64,000 bases of DNA. Origin: Variovorax paradoxus (GTDB taxonomy: Bacteria; Pseudomonadota; Gammaproteobacteria; Burkholderiales; Burkholderiaceae_C). Below, piece after piece: positions 19,306 through 26,345 of the stretch. The stretch's first letter is position 1. Each line of letters opens with the position of its first letter. The notes beneath the pieces are model-generated. The model did not search any database, had not been told where the DNA came from, and worked only from the letters and a program-made list of their open reading frames with translations. The translations under genes were made by a program, and so were the position numbers. The stretch spans positions 62,001 to 126,000 of the forward strand of contig NZ_CP045644.1 in the NCBI RefSeq assembly GCF_009498455.1, given 5' to 3'.

Positions 19306-19322
19306 CATTGCTTTGAACAATG
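19306..19322. promoter_or_regulatory. LysR-type T-N11-A palindrome between lysR and methyltransferase genes
   Basis: CATTG and CAATG flank CTTTGAA. T19308 and A19320 are separated by 11 bases, the LysR-box arrangement. It lies in the divergent promoter region just upstream of the LysR start and about 70 bases upstream of the chosen methyltransferase start. Confidence 0.5.
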
Positions 19323-19391
19323 CACTGTACAGACGCGTCGCGCGGGCAGAAACTTCGCGCCCTTGCCCCCTCGCACCATCGGAGCCCGTCC

Positions 19392-20312
19392 TTGAATCCT
19401 TCTTCGCAAGCCAGCCGCACCGCCCTCGCCACCGCGCTCATGCGGTCCATCCATTCGCGCAGCGCACCCGCGCCGCTGCTGGACGACACCTGGGGCGAGC
19501 GCCTCGTGCCGGACGCCGTGCGCACCGCCTTCCGTGAACGCGCGCTGGTGCGGCGTGATGCATCCGCGACGGGCACACTCGAGGCAGCACTCGACGACGC
19601 GATGCGCGCCAACGCCGCCTACCCCGATGTGATCCTGCGCTCGCGCTACACGGAAGACGCGCTGCAGGATGCGGTCGCACGCGGCATCACGCAGTACGTG
19701 CTGATCGGCGCGGGCTTCGACAGCTTCGTGTGCCGCGTCCCCGACTGGGCGCAGGGCCTGGACATCTACGAGGTCGACCACCCGGCCACGCAGCCGCTGA
19801 AGCGGCAGCGCCTCGCGGCCTGCGGCGTGCCACCTTCCGCATCGGTGCATTTCGTCGAAGCGGACCTGTCGGCCGAAAGCCTCGGCGCGGCGCTCGCGCG
19901 CTCGCCGTTCAACACCACGCAACCGGCCTTCTTCTCATGGCTCGGCGTGACCGTGTACCTGACGCGCGAGGCCAACCTTGCCGCGCTGCGCGACATCGCC
20001 ACGTGCGCGGCGCACGGGAGCGAACTCGTCTTCACCTACATCGACGAGGCCGCGCTGCACGCCGGCCCCGAAGCATTCCAGAAGCTGCGCAGCGACGTGG
20101 CCGCGGTCGGCGAGGAGTTCCTGTCGGGCTTCGATCCGAAGACGCTGGGGCCGCTGCTGCGCGGCACCGGGCTCGAGTTGCTCGAAGACATCGACGGCCA
20201 CGCGGCACTGGCGCGCTACGACCCGGCCGGACGCAACGGCCTGCAGCCGGCCGGTGCGGCGCACATTGCGCACGCGCGCGTGCTCAGCGCGGCACCATCG
20301 CCTGCCGCCTGA
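19392..20312 (+). CDS. Class I SAM-dependent methyltransferase (LCMT/TIGR00027 type)
   Basis: 306 residues from TTG. The motif QYVLIGAGFDSFVCRVPDWAQ followed by DIYEVDHPATQPLKRQRL is the SAM site of the leucine-carboxyl-methyltransferase-like family, whose bacterial members modify small molecules. TTG at 19392 is chosen because GGAG lies seven bases upstream; the ATG at 19320 falls inside the LysR palindrome and the next ATG is 19440. The 3' end overlaps an AraC-type remnant on the other strand. Confidence 0.82.
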   Translation: MNPSSQASRTALATALMRSIHSRSAPAPLLDDTWGERLVPDAVRTAFRERALVRRDASATGTLEAALDDAMRANAAYPDVILRSRYTEDALQDAVARGITQYVLIGAGFDSFVCRVPDWAQGLDIYEVDHPATQPLKRQRLAACGVPPSASVHFVEADLSAESLGAALARSPFNTTQPAFFSWLGVTVYLTREANLAALRDIATCAAHGSELVFTYIDEAALHAGPEAFQKLRSDVAAVGEEFLSGFDPKTLGPLLRGTGLELLEDIDGHAALARYDPAGRNGLQPAGAAHIAHARVLSAAPSPAA

Positions 20313-20466
20313 ACTCGCTCGGGCTGCCGCCCGTGTGCGCGCGGAACACGCGACTGAAGTGCGAGAGGTTGCTGAAGCCCGCGCCCAGCACGATGTCGGT
20401 GATCGAGCGCGCGGCGTTCGCGGGGTCGATGAGGTCGCGGATGCGGGCTGCCAGCCGCTGGTGCAC
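20284..20466 (-). pseudogene. Truncated AraC-family regulator, C-terminal HTH remnant
   Basis: Only about 60 residues remain: SITDIVLGAGFSNLSHFSRVFRAHTGGSPSEFRR is the second helix-turn-helix of an AraC/XylS regulator, ending in a stop at 20284. Everything upstream of about RLAARIRD is missing, because the sequence changes abruptly at about 20466 into the 3' end of an aldehyde dehydrogenase on the other strand. There is no plausible ligand domain or start, so it is a remnant. Confidence 0.8.
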
Positions 20467-20580
20467 GGCGGCGTCAAGTCATCGGGCTACGGGCGCTTCG
20501 GCGGCCGGGCCGGTGTGGAGGCATTCACCGAGCTGCGCTGGATCACGGTGCAGACGACGCCGCGGCACTACCCGTTCTGA
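20467..20580 (+). pseudogene. Aldehyde dehydrogenase C-terminal remnant
   Basis: 37 residues and a stop, GGVKSSGYGRFGGRAGVEAF then TELRWITVQTTPRHYPF, are the terminal segment of the NAD-dependent aldehyde dehydrogenase superfamily. The preceding sequence in this frame is antisense to the AraC remnant and bears no ALDH resemblance. The catalytic domain is absent, so it cannot be functional. Confidence 0.8.
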
Positions 20581-20933
20581 TCAATCGCGTCGGGCTGCGA
20601 CGGCCGGCCGGATTGTCCCGGTGCGGTCGTCGCAGGTATCCACATCACCAGCGGACGGAGCCAGCGCGGGCGCCAGCTGAGCGTGAACGTCACGACCAGT
20701 GCCGCGCCGGCGAGCGTCATGAACCAGACCAGCGAGGCCATCGAGACATGGTCCGAGGCAAGGCACAGCACGAGCGATGCGAACAGGCACACAGCCCCGA
20801 GGGTGCGCAGGAGCCGGACCATCCGCGGGGAGCACTGCGGATCGGTGCGCACCTGCTCCCAGTGCACATCCATCGACAGCGCGAGAAGGCCGGCGCCGGC
20901 AACGCTTGCGACCATGGCGATGAACAGGAGCAT
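20568..20933 (-). CDS. DUF3325 membrane protein
   Basis: 121 residues with three membrane segments (MLLFIAMVASVAGAGLLAL, LLRTLGAVCLFASLVLCLA and LVWFMTLAGAALVVTFTLSW) and a conserved HW in VHWEQV, as in DUF3325 proteins, which accompany PepSY and siderophore-receptor genes. ATG at 20933 follows the PepSY stop by four bases; the upstream Pro/Arg-rich extension is antisense-like and rejected. The 3' end overlaps the ALDH remnant by 13 bases. Confidence 0.78.
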   Translation of the reverse strand: MLLFIAMVASVAGAGLLALSMDVHWEQVRTDPQCSPRMVRLLRTLGAVCLFASLVLCLASDHVSMASLVWFMTLAGAALVVTFTLSWRPRWLRPLVMWIPATTAPGQSGRPSQPDAIDQNG

Positions 20934-20937
20934 GGCG

Positions 20938-22617
20938 TCAGGCACGGGCGGCCGAGGTGGGGGTGTCGGGCGCGAAACGCGCGGAGGCGGCCGTCGCCGC
21001 ATCGGCACGGCGCTTGAGCATGCGTGCGGCCACCACGGCCAGCGCCGCGCTCGCGAGCATGGAAAGATCCACGCCCGCCACCGGCCAGTAGCCGCTGCCG
21101 ACGGTGCGCAGCAGATGGTCGCCCGTGGTGACCCAGTTGAGCAGCACCGCGGCCACGGCCATCACGGCCACGGCCCAGCATTGCTCGGCCCAGGCGGGCG
21201 ACAGGCGCCCTTCGGCGGTGGGCGCGGTGCGCCAGATGCCGTGCGCGAAAGCCAGCAGCCAGGCGCCCAGGAAGATGCCCTTCTCCCAGCTGCCGCGCAG
21301 CGGCAGGTCGTCGGGCAGCAGGCGGTTGCCGATGAGCATGGCGAAGGTCGCGACCAGCAGGCCGGTCACCGTGGCGACCGCGCAGGCGTCGACCCAGCGC
21401 GCGCCGCCCACGCCCTGCTTGGCGTGCTGGCGCTTGCGCTTTTCCACGAAGAAGATGAAGCCGGTGGCAATGCAGATGCAGCCCGCGAGCCCGCCGAGCA
21501 CATACAGCCAGCGCAGGAGCCAGTGCTCGAAATGCTGCAGGTGCAGGCCGGTCAGGAAGTCCACGATGCCGGCCACGACCGTCGGCGGCGGGTCTTCACG
21601 GATCACCTCGCCCGTGGCCCCCTTGAAATGGATGCCTTCGCCGGTGAGGGTGACGCGGTCGCTGCCCGCGCGGTACACGCTGACATAGGCGTTGGCATCG
21701 TTCACATGGCGCACCACGAGCAGGCCCACCTCGCCCGCCACGTCGCGCGCGGCCCAGCGCCGCTTGGCCTCGGCCACCATCGCGTCCACCGACGCCAGCG
21801 TGCCGGGAACACCCGCGCGGTCGTGCGGGAGGCCGGTCTTCTGGGCGTCCAGCTTCTCGTGCAGTTCGTGCAGCGGCTCCAGCTGCGTGTGCGTGACCGG
21901 AAAGTAGACGCCCGCGAACACCACCAGGCCCGACAGCGCGAAAATGAAGTGGAACGGCAACGCCACCACGCCCGTCAGGTTATGCAGGTCGAGCGCGCTG
22001 CGCTGCGTGTGCTTGGCGGGGCGGAAGGTGAAGAGTTCGCGGAAGATCTTGCGGTGCATCACCACGCCGCTCACCAGCGCGGCCAGCATCACGAGCGCCG
22101 CGAGGCCGACGATCCAGGTGCCCAGGTTCAGCCAGTCCAGGTGCAGGCTGTAGTGCAGCGGATAGAAGAACTGGCTGCCGATCTTGAGCCGGTCGTCCGG
22201 CAACGCCTTGCCCACGCGCGGGTCGATGGTCCGGTTGCCGAACACGCCGTCTTCCGGGTCCTTGGCATTGGGCAGCGTGTAGCTCGTGAACAGGCTCAGC
22301 ACCGGATCGCGGTGCGTGGTGTAGGCGGCCCACTGCTTCGGACTGAAGGTCTCGGCCATCGGCCCGTTCACCCGGCTGCGCGCCTGCTCGATGCTTTCGG
22401 CGGTGGGCTTGATGTCCTGGAAGATGGGCAGCAGCATGCGGTCGAACGACGGCATCGGTTGCGGCTCGAAGCGCGTTTCGGGAATCGCCCAGCGGTCGAT
22501 CTCGCGGTCGAACACCGACAGCGAGCCGAAGAAGAAGACGACCATCAGAACGAAACCGAGCGTCAGGCCGAACCAGGTGTGCAGCCAGGCCATGGAGAGC
22601 CGGAAGTTCTGATTCAC
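20938..22617 (-). CDS. PepSY-associated transmembrane protein (iron-uptake associated)
   Basis: 559 residues. An N-terminal membrane helix (LHTWFGLTLGFVLMVVFFFG) is followed by a large periplasmic region, then further helices (ALVMLAALVSGVVMHRKIF; a cluster near 375-520) typical of PepSY_TM proteins. Bacterial members next to TonB receptors are implicated in reductive release of iron from siderophores at the inner membrane. It lies in a DUF3649-PepSY-DUF3325 operon preceded by a Fur-like box. No TonB-dependent receptor is adjacent. Confidence 0.85.
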   Translation of the reverse strand: MNQNFRLSMAWLHTWFGLTLGFVLMVVFFFGSLSVFDREIDRWAIPETRFEPQPMPSFDRMLLPIFQDIKPTAESIEQARSRVNGPMAETFSPKQWAAYTTHRDPVLSLFTSYTLPNAKDPEDGVFGNRTIDPRVGKALPDDRLKIGSQFFYPLHYSLHLDWLNLGTWIVGLAALVMLAALVSGVVMHRKIFRELFTFRPAKHTQRSALDLHNLTGVVALPFHFIFALSGLVVFAGVYFPVTHTQLEPLHELHEKLDAQKTGLPHDRAGVPGTLASVDAMVAEAKRRWAARDVAGEVGLLVVRHVNDANAYVSVYRAGSDRVTLTGEGIHFKGATGEVIREDPPPTVVAGIVDFLTGLHLQHFEHWLLRWLYVLGGLAGCICIATGFIFFVEKRKRQHAKQGVGGARWVDACAVATVTGLLVATFAMLIGNRLLPDDLPLRGSWEKGIFLGAWLLAFAHGIWRTAPTAEGRLSPAWAEQCWAVAVMAVAAVLLNWVTTGDHLLRTVGSGYWPVAGVDLSMLASAALAVVAARMLKRRADAATAASARFAPDTPTSAARA

Positions 22618-22642
22618 GGGAAGACTCCTGGAGAGATAAAGG

Positions 22643-22939
22643 TCAGAGCAGCGCCCACTGCACCAGTGAGGCGGCCCCCGTCATCGCGAGCCCTCCTCCC
22701 AGCAGCACGGACCACACGCGCGCCAGGCTGCCGGCCGCAAAGGCCCACAGGAACGCGACGAGGAACACGAGAAAGGCCAGCATGCTGCTGAGCGACTCGG
22801 CATCGTGGAAAGGCATGCCGGCGCTGAACAGCAGGCCGACGCCCAGGGCGATGAAACCCCAGCAGAAAACGTAGCTGCCCAGCACGCCGGCAGCGATGCG
22901 GGAGATGACGTGGACAGCGGACGCAGCGCTACGGGCCAT
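22643..22939 (-). CDS. DUF3649 small membrane protein
   Basis: 98 residues with three hydrophobic segments (VLGSYVFCWGFIALGVGLLF, LAFLVFLVAFLWAFA and LLGGGLAMTGAASLVQWALL). DUF3649 proteins occur with DUF3325 and PepSY proteins in iron-uptake operons. It is the first gene of the three-gene operon, 31 bases downstream of a candidate Fur box. Confidence 0.75.
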   Translation of the reverse strand: MARSAASAVHVISRIAAGVLGSYVFCWGFIALGVGLLFSAGMPFHDAESLSSMLAFLVFLVAFLWAFAAGSLARVWSVLLGGGLAMTGAASLVQWALL

Positions 22940-22969
22940 GGCTTGGACGGGGACGGAGGGGACCGATTC

Positions 22970-22993
22970 AAATGAGAACGGCTCGCATTATCA
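22970..22993 (-). promoter_or_regulatory. Candidate Fur box
   Basis: Read on the minus strand, GATAATGCGAG and then CCGTTCTCATTT give ATGCGAG-CCG-TTCTCAT, an imperfect dyad close to Burkholderiales Fur sites (AATGnGAA..TTCTCATT). It lies directly upstream of the DUF3649-PepSY-DUF3325 operon. The assignment rests on pattern and context. Confidence 0.55.
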
Positions 22994-23049
22994 TCGATGC
23001 CCCGGCGCCCCGTTCGATCAACCCTACGGTGCGGACTTGATCCCGCGCG

Positions 23050-24351
23050 TCACAAGGCCGTCGCGATCTCCTGCGTGACCTTGAGGAAGCGCTCCATCTC
23101 GCCCACCGTGTGGCAGTGCAGCGGCGACACCCGCACCGTGCCTTCGAGCCCGAAGGATTCGAGCATCCGCTTCGAATAGATGCTGCTGGCCACGCGCTCG
23201 TACACGGTCACGCCGCGCTTGCCGTACTCGACCACGGCCTGCGTGCAGTCGAGGCCATCGAAGCCGATGCCCAGGATCAGGTCGCGCTGCGTCAGGTCTT
23301 CGTGGTCGAGAAACACCTGCACGCCGTCGAGCGCGCGCAGGCCCGATGTCTGCGCGGTGCCGTCGAGCAACGTCGCCAGCAGCGCGCGCTCGTGCAGCTC
23401 GATGCGCTCGATGCCCGCCACGAAGCGCGCGCGGCGGTCGGTGGCGTCGGTCGCATCGTTGAAATGGCCGCCGATCCAGCCCACGTAGTCGACGATTTCG
23501 GTGAGCACCGCGAACTGCCAGGGCGCCGAACTGCCCAGCTCCCAGTGGCCGGGCTTCTTGCCGGCCAGCTTGTGGTGCGGCAACGCGGCCGCACGCTCCG
23601 ACATCCACGCGAAGCCCGAGCCGCGGCAGCCGAAGAACTTGTAGGGCGCGAGGTTGATGCCGTCCACCGGCGTCTGCTGCAGGTCGATGACGCCGTGCGG
23701 CGCATGCTGCACGGCATCGACGAGGATGTACAGGTCGGGCTTGATCTCGCGCGCACGCCGCACGATGGCCGCCATGTCGAGCTTGGCGCCCGAGATGTTC
23801 GACGCATGGATCACGTTGAGCACGCAGGTGTTCTCGTCGATCAGCCCGACGATGGCGTCCACGTCGACACCGCCGGTGACGGGGTTGCTCTTGGCCACGC
23901 GCAGCTCGCGCCCGAGGCGTTCGGCATACAGGCGCATGGCGTCGAAGGCCGACGGGTGCTCGAGCGCGGTCGTGACCATGTTCGTGCCCGGCACGTTCTC
24001 GGCCACCGCGCGCACCATGTCGAACATGGCGCCCGAGGCGGTGAGCGACGGGTACACGCTGCCGCCGGTGGCGTTGAGGATGGTGCGCAGGTCGTCGGCG
24101 CCGCGCGCCTGCATCGCCTGCAGCTCGACGGCCGTTTCGTGGATGCGCTCGGCGTTGTCGGGAATGGCGTCGACCTGCGCGAAGCGCTCGACCGCGGCCT
24201 TCAGTCGGAACGAACCGCCCGCGTTGTCGAAGTACAGGCGCTCGCGGCCATGGTGGTCGCGCTCGATGCCCAGGAAGCGCTCGCGCACCTCGCGCATCAA
24301 CGCTTCGGAAAAGAGCTCGCCCCGGGGCAGGTCGGCACGTGTGGCTGCCAT
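23050..24351 (-). CDS. Class V aminotransferase / cysteine-desulfurase-like PLP enzyme
   Basis: 433 residues. It has the class V fold with YFDNAGGSFRLKAAVERF at the start, TNMVTTALEHPSAFD (substrate/PLP), LYILVDAVQHAPHGVIDLQ (Asp/Gln for PLP) and the Schiff-base Lys in LAPYKFFGCRGSG. Isolated class V enzymes of this length act on amino acids (lyase, desulfurase or epimerase chemistry); the substrate is not evident. It follows an amino-acid binding protein by four bases, so the pair probably imports and degrades one amino-acid-like compound under the divergent LysR regulator. Confidence 0.82.
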   Translation of the reverse strand: MAATRADLPRGELFSEALMREVRERFLGIERDHHGRERLYFDNAGGSFRLKAAVERFAQVDAIPDNAERIHETAVELQAMQARGADDLRTILNATGGSVYPSLTASGAMFDMVRAVAENVPGTNMVTTALEHPSAFDAMRLYAERLGRELRVAKSNPVTGGVDVDAIVGLIDENTCVLNVIHASNISGAKLDMAAIVRRAREIKPDLYILVDAVQHAPHGVIDLQQTPVDGINLAPYKFFGCRGSGFAWMSERAAALPHHKLAGKKPGHWELGSSAPWQFAVLTEIVDYVGWIGGHFNDATDATDRRARFVAGIERIELHERALLATLLDGTAQTSGLRALDGVQVFLDHEDLTQRDLILGIGFDGLDCTQAVVEYGKRGVTVYERVASSIYSKRMLESFGLEGTVRVSPLHCHTVGEMERFLKVTQEIATAL

Positions 24352-24355
24352 GGTG

Positions 24356-25258
24356 TCAGACGCCCTTGTTGTTGGGGTTCTTGTAGATCTCGCGCACCGC
24401 GTCCGTCATCGGGAAGTTGAGGTTGCCGTTGCGCGGCGGGATCGGCGAGAGGAACCACTTGCTGTACAGCTGCTCGATGGCGCCCGACTTCATGAGCCCG
24501 TTGACGGTCTCGTCGACCAGCGCCTTGAACTCGGGGTCGTCCTTGCGCAGCATGATGCCGTAGGGCTCCTGGCGCAGCGACTCTTTGAGGATCTTGTAGT
24601 CGCCCGGGTTCGGTGCGCTGGCGATCATGCCGGCCAGCTGCACGTCGTCGAGCACGTAGGCATCGGCGCGGCCCGTGGACAGCAGCAGGAAGCCGTCGGA
24701 CGTGTCCTTGCCCGCGATCTCGTTCACCTCGATGGTGCCGCTCTTGCGTGCGCCGCGCAGCAGCTGGATCGAGGTGCTGCCCGAGACGGTGGCCACGTTC
24801 TTGCCGTTGAGGTCGGGCAGCGCGTTGATGCCCGAGCTCTTCTTCACGGCCGCGGTGATGTTCGTGACGAAGTGGCTCGGCGCGAAGTCGACCTGCGCCT
24901 GGCGCTGCGTGGTGTTGGTGGTGGTCGCGCAGTCGAGGTCCACGGTGCCGTTCTGCAGCAGCGGAATGCGGTTGGTCGAGTTGAGCATGGTGTAGCGCAC
25001 CTCGATCTTCGGCAGGCCCAGCTTGGCCTTCACCGCGTCGACGATCTTCAGGCAGATGTCGTTGGTGAAGCCGATGGGCGCGCTGTCGGCGCTGAGCTTG
25101 TACGAGAACGGGATCTGGCTGTCGCGCGCGCCGATCTGGATCGTGCCGCTCTCCTTGATCTTGCGCAGCGTGCCGGCGTCCTGGGCGCTGGCGGCGCCGC
25201 AGGCGAAGACAAGGGCGAGTGCTGACGCGAGAGGTGCAAGAGGCAGTTTGAAGTCCAT
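24356..25258 (-). CDS. Polar amino-acid ABC transporter binding protein (GltI-like)
   Basis: 300 residues. The signal peptide MDFKLPLAPLASALALVFACGAASA is followed by a family 3 solute-binding fold: GTIQIGARDSQIPFSYKLSA, VDLDCATTTNTTQRQAQVDF and ADAYVLDDVQLAGMI resemble the Glu/Asp-binding GltI. No permease or ATPase is adjacent, so it must use a transporter encoded elsewhere. ATG at 25258 follows GGAACAC; the frame is open to 25300 without a better start. Confidence 0.88.
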   Translation of the reverse strand: MDFKLPLAPLASALALVFACGAASAQDAGTLRKIKESGTIQIGARDSQIPFSYKLSADSAPIGFTNDICLKIVDAVKAKLGLPKIEVRYTMLNSTNRIPLLQNGTVDLDCATTTNTTQRQAQVDFAPSHFVTNITAAVKKSSGINALPDLNGKNVATVSGSTSIQLLRGARKSGTIEVNEIAGKDTSDGFLLLSTGRADAYVLDDVQLAGMIASAPNPGDYKILKESLRQEPYGIMLRKDDPEFKALVDETVNGLMKSGAIEQLYSKWFLSPIPPRNGNLNFPMTDAVREIYKNPNNKGV

Positions 25259-25327
25259 GGTGTGTTCCTTGGGTTGCAATGGCGGGGGCCTGGCGCGCAT
25301 CTTGTGCGTCTCGACGAATTTCTAAAA

Positions 25328-25350
25328 GCGATTTTTTGTGATCGAATCGC
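25328..25350. promoter_or_regulatory. LysR box GCGATT-N11-AATCGC
   Basis: Perfect 6-bp arms GCGATT and AATCGC are separated by 11 bases, exactly the T-N11-A LysR consensus (T25333 ... A25345). It is 35 bases upstream of the lysR start and 70 bases upstream of the divergent binding-protein gene, the expected position for control of both. Confidence 0.65.
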
Positions 25351-25384
25351 ATGAAGAAAAGCGTTCTTTCAGGAGCCGACCGCC

Positions 25385-26308
25385 GTGATGACCTTCAAGC
25401 AACTCGAAGCCCTGTACTGGATCGCCCGGCTGGGCGGCTTCGCGCAGGCGGCCAACCAGCTGCACACCTCGCAGTCGGCCATTTCCAAGCGCGTGCACGA
25501 GCTGGAGCAGCTGTTCGACACCGAGCTGTTCGACCGCAGCCAGCGCACCGCGCGGCTCACCGACAAGGGCGAAGAGATGTTCGTGCTCGCCAAGAAGCTG
25601 CTCGACCAGCGCGACGCTGCGGTCGAACAGTTCGGCAAGCCCGGCGTGGTCGAGCGGCGCATCCGCATCGGCGTGACCGAGCTCACCGCCATGACGTGGC
25701 TGCCGCGCCTGGTCGGCCTGATCCAGCAGCACTACCCCAAGGTGATTCTCGAGCCCGACGTGGACGACAGCCTGCAGCTGCGCGACAAGCTGCTGGCCGA
25801 CGAGCTCGACGTGGTCATCGTGCCCCACACCTTCGCCGACGCGCGCATGCAGAGCAAGGTCATCGGCCGCGTGAAGAGCGCATGGATGTGCAAGCCCGGT
25901 GTGGTGCAGTCCACCGGCACCGTGCGCCTGCACGACCTTGCGCGCCACCGCATGCTGGTGCAGGGCAACAACTCGGGCACCGGCCGCGCCTACGACGCGT
26001 GGATGAAGGACCAGGGCGTGCAACCCGCCCACGCGATCGTGGTGAGCAACCTCGTCGCGCTCACGGGGCTGGCCGTTTCGGGCCTCGGCGTGAGCTACCT
26101 GCCGCGCGAATGCCTCGCGCCGCTGGTCGACGCCGGCATGCTCGAGGTGATCGACGTGACGCCCGCGCTGCCCGTGGTGCGCTATGTGGCCATGCACAAG
26201 GGCGAACACCGCAGCGCGCTCACGTCGTCGATCGTGATGCTGGCGCAGGAATGCTGCGACTTCACGCGGATGTTCCAGGCGCAGGCGGAGGACGAACAGG
26301 CTTCGTAG
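25385..26308 (+). CDS. LysR-family transcriptional regulator
   Basis: 307 residues. The HTH at 1-60 is TFKQLEALYWIARLGGFAQA then HTSQSAISKRVHELE, and the effector domain includes VTELTAMTWLPRLVGLIQ and GLAVSGLGVSYLP. The start is GTG at 25385, nine bases after AGGAG; ATG at 25388 is the alternative. It diverges from the binding-protein/aminotransferase pair, with a perfect LysR box between, so it is the likely activator of that pair. Confidence 0.88.
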   Translation: MMTFKQLEALYWIARLGGFAQAANQLHTSQSAISKRVHELEQLFDTELFDRSQRTARLTDKGEEMFVLAKKLLDQRDAAVEQFGKPGVVERRIRIGVTELTAMTWLPRLVGLIQQHYPKVILEPDVDDSLQLRDKLLADELDVVIVPHTFADARMQSKVIGRVKSAWMCKPGVVQSTGTVRLHDLARHRMLVQGNNSGTGRAYDAWMKDQGVQPAHAIVVSNLVALTGLAVSGLGVSYLPRECLAPLVDAGMLEVIDVTPALPVVRYVAMHKGEHRSALTSSIVMLAQECCDFTRMFQAQAEDEQAS

Positions 26309-26309
26309 G

Positions 26310-26323
26310 GCGCACTGGTGCGC
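26310..26323. terminator. Palindrome between convergent genes
   Basis: GCGCAC-TG-GTGCGC, usable as a 5-bp stem with a CTGG loop, lies in the 37-base gap between the convergent lysR and deacylase genes. There is no T-run; it may end transcripts from both sides only weakly. Confidence 0.35.
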
Positions 26324-26345
26324 GCTGGAGGCCTCTTCCCCGTCG

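Noticed and set aside
20683..22791. 702-codon plus-strand frame opposite the PepSY gene
   Set aside because: His/Gln/Arg-rich shadow of a hydrophobic membrane protein gene.
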